Shown here piece by piece: positions 1-9,089 of a DNA stretch of 64,000 nucleotides; the stretch's first letter is position 1, and each line of letters opens with the position of its first letter. Source of the stretch: Nitrosomonas sp. (lineage in GTDB: Bacteria; Pseudomonadota; Gammaproteobacteria; Burkholderiales; Nitrosomonadaceae); contig JADKHF010000008.1 in assembly GCA_016721865.1 (NCBI GenBank), forward strand, positions 96,454 to 160,453, given 5' to 3'. The notes below the pieces were generated by a model. It was given only the letters and a program-made list of their open reading frames with translations. It did not search any database and was not told the DNA's origin. A program made the translations under genes and the position numbers.

Positions 1-368
1 CCCCCGCGAACTGCAATATTATCATCACCATCTGACGGTGAGAATGATAGATCATCTTCGAACTTAAAGTGGTGTCCGTCAGCAGGAGCACCCGGGGAAC
101 TTTGCCATTGTTCAGAAACACGCAGATAAACACCATCTAAGTCAACGTCAGCATAATGGGTGATCTCAGTGCCAAATGGTTTAACTTCGGTACGGACGAC
201 TTTACTATTCTCCACTGTGTAGGTTCCACTGCCATCGTCATCAATTGATTTGGACTTCCATACGCCATCGTCCAATTCGAACACAGCGGTTACCTTGTCG
301 CTCGCAATGTCAAACTTAAAGGCTTTATGGTTTTCACTGCTCGATGAATCATCATGTCCTGAACTCAT
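1..368 (-). CDS. Acidic protein of unknown function (5' part, cut by window edge)
   Basis: The open frame runs from an ATG at 368 to the window start (122 residues seen). A good ribosome binding site (AGGAG) lies 6 nt upstream. The protein begins MSSGHDDSSSSENHKAFKFD and is rich in Asp, Glu and Ser, with no signal peptide or membrane segment. The visible part alternates short beta-like stretches (KVTAVFELDDGVW, GTYTVENSKVV, GVYLRVSEQW) with acidic turns (DDDGSG, DVDLDG, SPSDGDDN). Acidic turns of this kind often bind calcium in exported RTX-like proteins, but no GGxGxD repeat is visible, so this is only a possibility. It is divergent from the polysaccharide locus that starts near 722. I do not recognise the family. 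Confidence 0.6.
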   Translation of the reverse strand, partial: MSSGHDDSSSSENHKAFKFDIASDKVTAVFELDDGVWKSKSIDDDGSGTYTVENSKVVRTEVKPFGTEITHYADVDLDGVYLRVSEQWQSSPGAPADGHHFKFEDDLSFSPSDGDDNIAVRG

Positions 369-721
369 GCTTGTCTCCTGATAAATATAAATAGTAGTGC
401 ATTGTATCATGGTATTGATGTTAAAAATTTAACAGAATTTCCATTTATTCAGTAACTTGCAAACTATTTTTGTCAGGCCTGGATCAGTAAGCTGCTCGAT
501 TCTGAACCGATTTTTTTGATGAGACGCGCAGCTTCTTGTGCGCACTTGGTTTAGAATTTTTCGCTCGAATAATCGACGGAAATTATAGGTTATTTTATAA
601 ATACCAATAATTTAGGCGATCATCTGGATGTAACTTGATAAGTTTTAATGTTATCATAATCCTTGAAAATAATTTTTATGGAATAAATGATAAATAACTC
701 AATAAGTTCAGGATCATCCAA
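369..721. other. Divergent intergenic region
   Basis: About 350 AT-rich bases between the minus-strand acidic gene and the plus-strand polysaccharide operon. It must contain the promoters for both. AGGA at 710-713 is the likely ribosome binding site of the next gene. I see no convincing operator, hairpin or small gene. Confidence 0.5.
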
Positions 722-762
722 ATGAGTGATGCGCTGATATTCTTCTCGCACCAAAAACCAAT

Positions 763-2112
763 TTGTTAGATCGCTATAGTGATTCTTTTAGAACGCATAT
801 TTTTCACGACTACGCTGAATGGAAAAAACAGAGAATTTTTTCGCCGGCAATAATAATCACGGGGGAAGATCAAAATTACACTTCTTCTATTCTTGACAAA
901 ATCCGGAGAGACGAGGATCTGTTTGCATCTTTATGTTTTGTAAGCGAATCGATTCCTGCATCTTATAACAATCTTGTAGATGGGCAATTACCACAGCCGC
1001 CAAAATTAAAAGAGATTATTAATCATTTCTTAGATCTTTCTAGTGCTTACAAGAATAGTGAAGCGCAGATGTCACATTTAGGGAGATTAATTAAATATCT
1101 ATGGTTGCGACCGAATTTCATTCTCCACCCCCATCAGGAATGGCAGCATCTGCGATTTTACCGTTATCCTCTATTAGAAGCGCTGAGTCAGGATAAATCC
1201 GATTCCTTTGAATGGTTACAGAGTCTCTCTGCTTCTAAGTTATTAGAACCCGTTGCGCTGATAGATCGGCAAAGGGAGTGTGTATTTTGTCATTCCTCTC
1301 ATTTAAGCTTTATCGACATTTGCCCAAGCTGTCATGCAATTGATATTGAGCTGCAGGCATCTTTACATTGTTTTACCTGTGGATGTGTTGAAGTACAGGA
1401 AAAATTTATCCAAAGTGGGGCGCTCATTTGTCCAAAATGCAATACGCAATTGCGGCACATTGGGAGTGATTACGATCGTCCGATCGAGAATCATAGCTGC
1501 CATGTTTGTCTGCAAACTTTTGTAGAGCCAAATGTATTAGCGCGTTGTACGGTTTGTGAAAAGGAGATGCTGCCGGATGATCTCGCTTCAAATCGGATCC
1601 GAAGCTGGAAATTAAGCGATAGGGGAAGGATTGTTGCGGTGCGTGGTGAAGTCTTTGACATTGCAACGAGCTTTGATCAATTAAATTTTATCCCTAAAGA
1701 TTTATTCATTCATGATCTGGATTGGTTATTGATCTCATCTCGACGCTACCCGGATATAACGTTCAGCCTGTTTGGTATTTGTTTTTTAAACTTGATAGAA
1801 CTGATTGATCGCATCGGACATACGCAGTTATTGCAAATGCTTGAATCCTTTGCTCAGCGGCTGCGCAGTATGCTTCGTACCCCTGATCTATCAACACGTA
1901 CGGCTGAAAATATGCTGTGGTTATTATTGCCGCATACGGATACGCAAGGTCTTAGCAGCTTTCAAAAACGTATCGAAAATAGCATGCAATTATTGCAAGC
2001 AGAGGGTGATATGAAACTTGATTGCCGCTTCATAAGCGTTGATTCTTCTCAAATATCAAAGATGGAAACTGCCGAATTAATACTTGCTCGCTTATATGGC
2101 GAGTTGCTTTAA
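763..2112 (+). CDS. TackOD1 zinc-ribbon protein with degenerate GGDEF-like C-terminus
   Basis: 449 residues as read from TTG 763. The N-terminal ~120 residues are helical. Residues 170-275 carry six CxxC pairs (C173/176, C187/190, C203/206, C223/226, C246/249, C262/265) and signatures such as CPKCNTQLRHIGSDYDRP, which I recognise as the TackOD1 output domain. Residues ~310-449 resemble a GGDEF fold (FSLFGICFLNLIELIDRIG, MLWLLLPHTD), but the GGDEF signature is missing, so no cyclase activity is expected. The true start is probably ATG 722, with AGGA 8 nt upstream: that frame reads MSDALIFFSHQKP and runs into this one if a single base is restored near 760. The glycosyltransferase starts 4 nt after the stop, so I infer a regulator of that operon, perhaps c-di-GMP-related. 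Confidence 0.75.
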   Translation: MLDRYSDSFRTHIFHDYAEWKKQRIFSPAIIITGEDQNYTSSILDKIRRDEDLFASLCFVSESIPASYNNLVDGQLPQPPKLKEIINHFLDLSSAYKNSEAQMSHLGRLIKYLWLRPNFILHPHQEWQHLRFYRYPLLEALSQDKSDSFEWLQSLSASKLLEPVALIDRQRECVFCHSSHLSFIDICPSCHAIDIELQASLHCFTCGCVEVQEKFIQSGALICPKCNTQLRHIGSDYDRPIENHSCHVCLQTFVEPNVLARCTVCEKEMLPDDLASNRIRSWKLSDRGRIVAVRGEVFDIATSFDQLNFIPKDLFIHDLDWLLISSRRYPDITFSLFGICFLNLIELIDRIGHTQLLQMLESFAQRLRSMLRTPDLSTRTAENMLWLLLPHTDTQGLSSFQKRIENSMQLLQAEGDMKLDCRFISVDSSQISKMETAELILARLYGELL

Positions 2113-2115
2113 GTC

Positions 2116-2748
2116 ATGCAAACTTTGACACAAACTGCACAGATTCTTCTGGTCTTTCTGCTGCAAGATCAAGGCACAGTCTCATATTTGCTTGTATTTG
2201 TCCCGTTTGTGTTATTCCTTGAATTACCATTGTATTTTGTAACCTGGCTGGGAATTTTTCGTTATATTACTAATGATACTTATGAGATGCCTTTTGTCGT
2301 GCCTTCTACCCCTCGCGTTACTTGTGCCATTACCTGTTATGCGGAAGGAAAGGCCGTGCAGAATACGGTCATCTCGCTATTGGAACAGACTTATCCAGGA
2401 CACATCGAAATCATTGCGATGGTCGATGGTGTCCAAAAAAACCAGGCGACATATCAGGCGCTAAAAGAGCTCATCCCACGGATCTCATCTTATCCCAGAC
2501 GATCATTTATTATTATTCTAAAGATTCAACGGGGCGGCCGAGTCTCTTCTCTGAACGCAGGATTGAGTCGTGCGAGTGGTGAAGTGTTTCTGGCTCTGGA
2601 TGGCGATACCGTATTCGATAATCAAATGGTCTATCGGTCTGCTTTGCATTTTCAGAATGACAATGTTGTTGCTGTTACGGGACCCATGCGTGTGCGTAAT
2701 GCAAAAGAAATCCTTAGTAACCCGGCTGCAAAGCTTGGAGTACATGTT
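2116..2748 (+). pseudogene. Processive family 2 glycosyltransferase, N-terminal half (split by IS91-like element)
   Basis: First half of a membrane glycosyltransferase of the BcsA/HasA/PgaC type. Two N-terminal hydrophobic segments are followed by the GT-A catalytic core with an SLLEQTYPG motif and the nucleotide-binding DGDT. The frame shifts by one base in the A-rich stretch 2702-2710. The correct continuation, KSLVTRLQSLEYML, lies in the +2 frame up to base 2748, where the mobile element begins. Joining 2748 to 5137 restores EYML-SLQVGKLGLTKLN exactly in frame. The product would polymerise and export a polysaccharide across the inner membrane. As sequenced it is non-functional. Confidence 0.85.
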
Positions 2749-2803
2749 GAACGAAGCCGCTATCGCGGAGAAACACCCCTCAGCAACCAGTTTTAATAAC
2801 ATA

Positions 2804-2855
2804 ATTCATCCTCACCCCGAAAGGGATTTTTTTGTACTTTACCATGAGGATGAAT
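2804..2855 (+). repeat. Hairpin near left end of the IS91-like element
   Basis: Perfect 11-bp arms ATTCATCCTCA (2804-2814) and TGAGGATGAAT (2845-2855) separated by 30 nt. The right arm contains the GAGGA ribosome binding site of the recombinase gene (ATG 2860), so folding could hide the site and limit translation. It may also be part of the termination end for rolling-circle transposition. Confidence 0.6.
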
Positions 2856-2859
2856 CGTA

Positions 2860-3767
2860 ATGACATCAGAATTTCCAGCGCAATTTGCGTGCAATTATCA
2901 ATGTCTGCTCAATCGGTTGAAGTTGCACGGGATGCAGCCAAAAACCATCGCACTGTATTCACACGGCGTACGTCGAGCCGGGGAATATTTTGATTATCGG
3001 ATTGATGATTTGACCCGGCTTCAGTTAACCGATTATTTCGTCCATATCGTCGATTCACTCTCCTGGAGTTCGCTCAAACATGACCTGTACGGGCTGAAGT
3101 TTTATTACGCCCAAGTATTGAATAAACCCTGGCCGGGCGCGGATCTGGTCAAACCGCCCAAGTCACACACACTGCCGGATATTATTACCGTGCCACAGGC
3201 CCAACAGATATTCATGGCCACGCGGGCACTCAGTTATCGCGTGTTTTTCTTCACCCTGTACAGCCTGGGTTTACGGCTGGGTGAAGGCTTGCGTTTGCAA
3301 ATCGGGGATATTGATGCGGACCGGATGCGGGTGCAAGTGCGAAACGCCAAAGGCAATCGAGACCGCTTTGTCCCGTTGCCGGAGAACACCTTGCAGATAT
3401 TGCGCCGTTTCTGGCAGACCCACCGCAACCCCGCATTGCTCTTCCCTAACCGTAAGTGCGGACTCAAAAAAGCCCACCTGGCCACCACCCCGCTGGATCG
3501 TGGTGGCATCCAGACCACCTTGCGCCAGGTCACCCGCGATTGCGGTTTAAAAAAAGAATTACGCCACACAGTTTGCGCCATTCCTATGCCACCCACCTGA
3601 TCGAAGCAGGCGTCGACCTGCTGGAAGTGCAAAGAATCCTCGGGCATCAATCCATCCTCACCACCATCCGTTACACCCACCTCACCGACCATACCAAAGA
3701 TAATGCCGCAGACCGCATCAATGCGCTGATAGGTCAGATATCAATCGGCTGGGGGAACGTCCAATGA
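2860..3767 (+). CDS. Tyrosine recombinase of the IS91-like element (frameshifted)
   Basis: Phage-integrase family protein of about 302 residues. The N-terminal SAM-like DNA-binding domain is followed by the catalytic domain with SLGLRLGEGLRL (first Arg), HSLRHSYATH (HxxR), ILGHQS (His) and the nucleophile in TIRYTHLTD. The frame breaks in an A7 run at 3549-3555; the first part closes at 3600 and the catalytic C-terminus continues in the other frame from ~3556. The stop overlaps the transposase start by 4 nt (ATGA), so the two are translationally coupled. GAGGA 9 nt before ATG 2860 supports the start. Confidence 0.8.
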
Positions 3768-4843
3768 TCCGGCTGGCACACATTGTTGACAACTATGCAG
3801 CCGAGCTTATCGCGCAACATGGCCATCGCTTGTTACCCAGCCAATTGGCGGCGTTGAGTGCCTTTCGAATTTGTCGCAGCAGCATGAGCCACAAGATACA
3901 ACTTGCCTGTGATGACTGTCAGGAACAAAGCTATCTGCCGCACTCCTGTGGACATCGCCATTGCCCGCACTGCCAGGCGCACGAGTCGCAACGCTGGATA
4001 GACCAGCAGTTGCAAAAGCTGATTCCCGGCAATTACTTCATGGTGACGTTCACCTTGCCCGCCCAGTTCCGTAAGCTTGCCTGGCAGCATCAGCGCGTGA
4101 TGTATGACTTGATCACCCGCAGTGCGTGGGAGACCGTCAGCACCTTCAGCCGGAATGACAGAAAACTGCGCGGCACCACGGGTGCTGTAACGGTGCTGCA
4201 CACCCACAACCGCCGGCTGGATTATCACCCGCATGTACACTTGGTGATGCCATCCGCCGCGTTCGACAACAAATGGCGTCTGTGGCGCAATAAAGACGGA
4301 GGTTATCTGTTTGACCACAAAGCGCTGGCGAGAGTGTTCCGGGCCAAAATGCTGGCGGGCATCAAACAGGCGGGATTAAAACTGCCCAGGCAATATCCAG
4401 AAAAATGGGTGGTGGATTGCAAAGCGGTGGGTTCGGGGCAGAAGGCATTGGTGTATCTGGGACGGTATTTGTATCGCGGGGTATTGCCCGAGAAGAACAT
4501 CGTTGCAAACCGCGATGGCAACGTCACGTTCCGCTACCAGAACAGCGAAACCCGCAAGATGGAAACCCGCACTCTCAGCGGCGTGGCATTCCTGCGCCTG
4601 ATCCTGCAACACATTTTGCCCAAAGGTTATCGCCGCGCCCGCAACTTCGGCTTTCTGCATCCCAACAGCAAACTGATCCCACTGGTGCAACTGATCAAAC
4701 GTGTCGTGCTCCCCCCACCGCAACCACGCCCGGTGATACGATGCAAATGTTGTGGCGGGGTGATGAAGATTGTCCGTACCCGTATCAAAATATTCACCCA
4801 CCGATTACGGACTCTTGCGTCAAACAGGGAGATGGCCACGTAA
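3764..4843 (+). CDS. IS91 family HUH transposase
   Basis: 359 residues, intact. An N-terminal zinc-binding region (C49, C52, C62, C67, C70) is followed by the HUH motif HPHVH at 155-159 and a YLGRY segment (Y231, Y235) giving the two-tyrosine spacing of the IS91/Rep type. These residues nick and join single-stranded DNA during rolling-circle transposition. A second CxxC pair near 325 (CKCCG) is present. It is the downstream partner of the tyrosine recombinase, and about 290 nt of non-coding DNA with hairpins follows, as expected for the origin end of such elements. Confidence 0.92.
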   Translation: MIRLAHIVDNYAAELIAQHGHRLLPSQLAALSAFRICRSSMSHKIQLACDDCQEQSYLPHSCGHRHCPHCQAHESQRWIDQQLQKLIPGNYFMVTFTLPAQFRKLAWQHQRVMYDLITRSAWETVSTFSRNDRKLRGTTGAVTVLHTHNRRLDYHPHVHLVMPSAAFDNKWRLWRNKDGGYLFDHKALARVFRAKMLAGIKQAGLKLPRQYPEKWVVDCKAVGSGQKALVYLGRYLYRGVLPEKNIVANRDGNVTFRYQNSETRKMETRTLSGVAFLRLILQHILPKGYRRARNFGFLHPNSKLIPLVQLIKRVVLPPPQPRPVIRCKCCGGVMKIVRTRIKIFTHRLRTLASNREMAT

Positions 4844-5136
4844 CGCAACACACACCGTCAACCTGCCGGACTCGGCAGGCACGGGCGCACTCGCCCTGCA
4901 AAAGGGTGAAATCAGGTGAAAACGCATCAAGAATGGCAGGTTGAGCAGAATAAGTTGCTGCAATGGCAACTTTTAGCGGTGGGATTTGGGGTATGACGTG
5001 CATAGGACCCGATGCCACCGCACCGATCAGAGAGATATTTCCATAACAAGCAGGATCATGGCAGCCCCACCGGGCTTGTCCAACAAACGGTTCAGATTGT
5101 GGCTCGCTTCGCGATCACAATCTAACCTTACTCGTT
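4844..5136 (+). other. Non-coding right end of IS91-like element (putative oriIS)
   Basis: Contains two hairpins: AAGTTGC/GCAACTT (4952-4958 and 4966-4972) and AGATTGTG/CACAATCT (5094-5101 and 5116-5123), the second ending 13 nt before the inferred element end. A perfect subterminal palindrome downstream of the HUH transposase is where the origin of rolling-circle transposition is expected. No gene is visible here. Confidence 0.55.
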
Positions 5137-5833
5137 AAGTTTGCAAGTCGGCAAGCTGGGTTTGACCAAACTGAATGTGATCAATAATATACCCGGCGCT
5201 TTTGGTATCTTTAGAAAATCTTTTCTTCAACAAATCGGAGGGTGGAATACGGGTACTGCTGAAGATCTCGATTTAACGCTGCGTATCAAGCAATATCAAG
5301 GGCGCTATCCGCAACTTCGGTTTGAATATGAGCCCGGTGCCGTATCGCATACCGATGCACCTGAAACATTCAGTGATTTTCTAAAACAGCGACTAAGATG
5401 GGACGGCGATCTCTGGTATACCTATGCGCATAAACACAAACAAGGTATTTCTGCAACAATCATGGGTTGGGGTAATTTTATTTTTATACTCTGGTACGGC
5501 ATCCTGTTTCAGATCATTATGCCTTTTACCATTGTGCTCTATATGATTTATATGGCAGCCACTCAACCTTTGCCGTTTTTTTTAGCCAGCATGGTATTTG
5601 TCTATCTTTTCTATTTATGCCTGACACTGGTTCAATTTGTTTTATATCTTGCAGTCCTTTCGGATAGAAAATGGGAAGATTGTAAAGCCTCTCTGGTATT
5701 GCCTATTTATCCATTATTTCTGTTTACGGCTCGACTCTGGAGTGCGGTTGCTCTTCTTAATCAAATGTTCAACAAAGGCCACTTGGATTCTGCCATGGCA
5801 CCATGGTGGGATCTTAAGAAGGGTAAACAATGA
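5137..5833 (+). pseudogene. Processive family 2 glycosyltransferase, C-terminal half
   Basis: Continues the gene interrupted at 2748. It carries the acceptor-site acidic pair in AEDLDLTLRI, the QRLRW product-binding motif (Q-x-x-R-W) typical of processive enzymes, NNIPGAFGIFRK before them, and at least three C-terminal membrane segments. There is no PilZ domain. The stop overlaps the next gene by 4 nt (ATGA at 5830), so the operon was translationally coupled before the insertion. The C-terminal half lacks its own start and the nucleotide-binding half, so it should not be active alone. Confidence 0.85.
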
Positions 5834-8019
5834 AGATTTTCTGGTGCCTTCTACAGATACTTTTCGTTTTGCTGCCTGCCAGTGCCGGGGCAGAGGTCAG
5901 AACACTTGCGGATTTTAATTCGTATTTGGATCAAGCAGCTTCAGTTCTGAAGACACAGGCAGATCTTGAGGCGCAACGCTTTCATTTGCAGGCTAACGAA
6001 GCACAGAAGGGTTGGGAGGTTTTTGGCGGAGTATCAGGAGGTTATCAAAAGAGCCCCTATGCCAGGGAGGGTTTCGGCTACTTTTTTGACCCCATGGCTC
6101 GCATCGGTTTGCGCTACCCCTTGCTGGGTAGTGCAGAAAGACAGGATCGTGCGATTAATGATGCAGAAGCCCAAGTGAAAATTGAAAATATTCGTCATGA
6201 ATGGAGTAAAAGATTAGCTGCACTTTTTATGGAAGAGAATTACGCGGCTTATTGGAGCGCAGAGAAAATGCTGGCGCTGAATGATGCCTACATCCATCTA
6301 CGCAATGCAGGCATCGAACAAACATTGCGCCAGAGACATGAAACGGGATTGCTGCTCATGTCAGAATATTTCGAGTTTCTCTCTGCTTTTGAGCAGGCAG
6401 AGCGTGTGCGATTAGAGCTTATCAACAACAAGGAGCAAGCACTGATCAGGCTGGCACATTTAACGAATACTTCCGTTGCGCCTTTTGAAGCAATCAAGCC
6501 CAGGTTAAACGAGCTAACAAGCAGCTTAACTTATGATATCAAGCAGCTTGATTTGGAGATTCTGCAGACTCAAATTGATAATTTACGCATGAACAGGGAA
6601 ACACAAAACTGGCAAGGCATAGATTCTGATTTCTCAGTCGTTGCATTTGGCGGGCCTGCGATACCGCATCCTTCTCCTGAATCTATGCAATGGGGTTATG
6701 GGGGAGCTGCAGGGTTTAATTTCAGGATGCCGCTCGAAATCGTTAGCTATCGGAAAAATGAGCAATCCCGTTTAAACAGTCAGATCATTAGCTTTCAGTC
6801 TGAATATACGCGCCGGGATCAGGAACTTAGTCTTGAGTTTCAATCTATGCTAGGGCGTTATCAACAGCTCATGCAACAAATTAAATTTCAGCAAACCCGG
6901 CTTGATGCAGCCCGCGAATCTGTGCGGGAGCGGTATTTGCGTCTGCACGCATTGGATGGGGATGTTCTTGAAAAATATATTCAAGCTATCAATACTTATT
7001 ACCGGACTGCCATTGAATACGTGGAAGCGGAGGCTGAGCAATGGAAGCTGCATGTTCGTTTGCGGCAATTTATTTCTACGCCTAACAGCACGGGCGCAGC
7101 CGCAGCCGCTCGTTCGGAAACTGATCTGGTTGGAATGCTTGAACCGTTGAAGAAAGCTGACCAGTTTCTGGAAAAGCGAATAGCGAAAGAAACAAAGCCA
7201 CTGAAAGTAACCCATGCGAACGATCAATCTACGGTAAGCCGATCTAATCCAACATCAATGCGTTTCTCAGTTTATGTATGGAATTATGACGATGTTGTGA
7301 GTCAGCCTGGATTTTTGGAGAAAAGCCAGTCCATGGGGATAAACCGCATCTTACTGTCTTTAAATGAAAAACAAATTGCTTCGGTTGCTTCTAATCCCTC
7401 CGCATTAAATAAATTCTTGCAAGATGCCAGGCATCGGGGCGTAAAAATTGAATTGTTGCTGGGTGATCCAGACTGGATTCTTCCGCAACAGCGTATGCGG
7501 TTGGTGGAAATTATCAAGCGATTAAAACCTGTTAATTTTGAGGGATTGCATCTTGATATTGAACCCGATCAGCTTGCCGGAGAATTAGCTGGAAAAAATA
7601 AGCTGGAAGAATTTATAGAAACAATCCGCCAGGCTGCCAGTATTTCTCTCTGGCCGGTTGCAATGAGTATTCATCCCCGTTATCTGGCGAAAGAAACATC
7701 CTTTGATTTATGTATACCCTGTCAATTGAGAGAGAGCGGTGTAAAAGAAATCACGGTAATGTATTACTCTATGAATTTAAACAGTATTGCGATGACAATG
7801 AAATCGGCAATGCAACAGTATCCAGAGCTCAAGTTTAGTCTTGCTCAGAGCCTGGAGCCTGAATTATGTGTAGAAAACAGCTATGCACATAAGCCACAAG
7901 CATTTTTTAGGAACGCAATGCAACAACTTCATAATCATTTGCGGGTCTTGAATTTTAATGGACTGGTCATTCAATCATGGAAAGATTGGGAAATATATAC
8001 GCATGAAAATCCGCTTTAA
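5830..8019 (+). CDS. TolC-like outer-membrane protein fused to TIM-barrel hydrolase-like domain
   Basis: 729 residues with a signal peptide ending near LPASAGA. Residues ~30-430 are long amphipathic helices with the repeat layout of outer-membrane efflux (TolC/OEP) proteins. A linker at 430-475 leads to an alpha/beta domain (MRFSVYVWNYDDVV to the C-terminus) with GLHLDIEPDQL (D576, E578), as in glycoside-hydrolase-like TIM barrels; AMSIHP and ITVMYYSM read as later strands. The likely role is the periplasmic and outer-membrane conduit for a polysaccharide, with the barrel trimming or binding the chain. It overlaps the glycosyltransferase by 4 nt and the HlyD gene by 17 nt. Hydrolase activity is inferred from fold and motif only. 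Confidence 0.75.
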   Translation: MKIFWCLLQILFVLLPASAGAEVRTLADFNSYLDQAASVLKTQADLEAQRFHLQANEAQKGWEVFGGVSGGYQKSPYAREGFGYFFDPMARIGLRYPLLGSAERQDRAINDAEAQVKIENIRHEWSKRLAALFMEENYAAYWSAEKMLALNDAYIHLRNAGIEQTLRQRHETGLLLMSEYFEFLSAFEQAERVRLELINNKEQALIRLAHLTNTSVAPFEAIKPRLNELTSSLTYDIKQLDLEILQTQIDNLRMNRETQNWQGIDSDFSVVAFGGPAIPHPSPESMQWGYGGAAGFNFRMPLEIVSYRKNEQSRLNSQIISFQSEYTRRDQELSLEFQSMLGRYQQLMQQIKFQQTRLDAARESVRERYLRLHALDGDVLEKYIQAINTYYRTAIEYVEAEAEQWKLHVRLRQFISTPNSTGAAAAARSETDLVGMLEPLKKADQFLEKRIAKETKPLKVTHANDQSTVSRSNPTSMRFSVYVWNYDDVVSQPGFLEKSQSMGINRILLSLNEKQIASVASNPSALNKFLQDARHRGVKIELLLGDPDWILPQQRMRLVEIIKRLKPVNFEGLHLDIEPDQLAGELAGKNKLEEFIETIRQAASISLWPVAMSIHPRYLAKETSFDLCIPCQLRESGVKEITVMYYSMNLNSIAMTMKSAMQQYPELKFSLAQSLEPELCVENSYAHKPQAFFRNAMQQLHNHLRVLNFNGLVIQSWKDWEIYTHENPL

Positions 8020-9059
8020 TCAACCAGAGCAAAGAATCCCGAATGACGACCGGGGCATACGTATTCAGTATGGAGAAGCCAAACGTCCCAGAAAACCGTG
8101 GCGATGGTATTTGATCTTAATCGTCTCCAGCCTGCCTTTGTTGTATCTGATTGGATTGGTATTGCAGGAGTTGTTAATTGTCAAAGCGGACGGGCGTATT
8201 ACGGTACCTCATGTCACCGTACGGGCATCGGTGGATGGATATGTGAAGCAGGTATTCGTCGAATCCCTGCATACGGTGACAGAAGGTGAAGAACTGGCTA
8301 CATTGGAGAATTTGCCACTGAAGGATAGTTTCCGGCGGCTAACAACTGAAATCAACTTTTTGAATGAGGAAAAAAATAAGCTACAACTTCAGTCCGGCAA
8401 TACTACCTTGCAATCTATGCCGCTGTTGAAGTTTGCTCAGGAACAGGAAAAATTCTATCAAAATCGTTTGCATCAATATGAATCGTTATTCCAAGCAGGG
8501 CGCGGCCACACAAGCAGAAGTTGCAACAGCACGTAATCAATATCATGGTGCTCTTGAGAATTTAGTGCTGCATGGACGATCACAACGCCGGGACCAGGGG
8601 TTTCCTGCGGAAATTTTTCAGACGGCGAACCGGATTAGTCAGTTAAGCTTGGAGCTGGAGCAAATTAAGGCTCAGAAGGAACAATTGCTTCTTAAAGCAC
8701 CGGCAGGAGGATTAATCACAGAATTATTTGTACAGCCCGGAGAATATCTGGGGCGGGGCCAACCGTTATTAGATATTATCTTCCCTGAGAAAGCATATAT
8801 CAGCGCATTTATTCCTCCGAAATATCTGAATTATGTGGTAATTGATCATGTTGTTACGGTAACTCTGCCCAACGGGGAAACTGCTAAGGCACGAATTTCC
8901 TCTATTCCAGGAGTGATGCAAAAAACACCGGTAGACGGCATTAATTTACTGGAATACCCTCGATCAGCCATATTGGCTCACATGGAGTTTATCAATCCGG
9001 TAGAAACACCTTTAATTAATGGAATTCCGGTTGATATCCGATTTCACTTTTTTCAGTGA
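8003..9059 (+). CDS. HlyD-type membrane fusion protein (frameshifted)
   Basis: Periplasmic adaptor of about 350 residues. It has one N-terminal membrane segment (WYLILIVSSLPLLYLIGLVL), a biotinyl-lipoyl-like half (VTVRASVDGYVKQVFVES, GEELATLENLP), a coiled coil, the second lipoyl half (LLLKAPAGGLITELFVQPGE) and a C-terminal beta-barrel. The frame breaks near 8496-8506 in a G/C-rich stretch, and the rest continues in the next frame to 9059. The start is ATG 8003, inside the 3' end of the preceding gene. It should link the inner-membrane glycosyltransferase to the TolC-like partner. Confidence 0.82.
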
Positions 9060-9089
9060 CCAAGTAAATTTAGAGGTGCACTTAAGCTG

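Larger units (their letters stand above)
2749..5136 (+). mobile_element. IS91-like element with extra tyrosine recombinase
   Basis: A 2388-bp insertion in the glycosyltransferase gene, visibly richer in GC than the surrounding genes. It carries a tyrosine recombinase (2860-3767) and an IS91-type HUH transposase (3764-4843), a pairing known from a subgroup of IS91-like elements. The ends are inferred from reading-frame restoration: both junctions share GTT (2746-2748 and 5134-5136), so the edges are uncertain by 3 bp. The left end begins GAACGAAG; the reverse complement of the right end begins AACGAGTA, giving only a 5-bp AACGA match, in keeping with a family that lacks true terminal inverted repeats. 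Subterminal hairpins are listed separately. Confidence 0.8.

Noticed and set aside
3234..3692. 152-codon open frame on the minus strand
   Set aside because: Antisense shadow of the tyrosine recombinase, produced by high GC.
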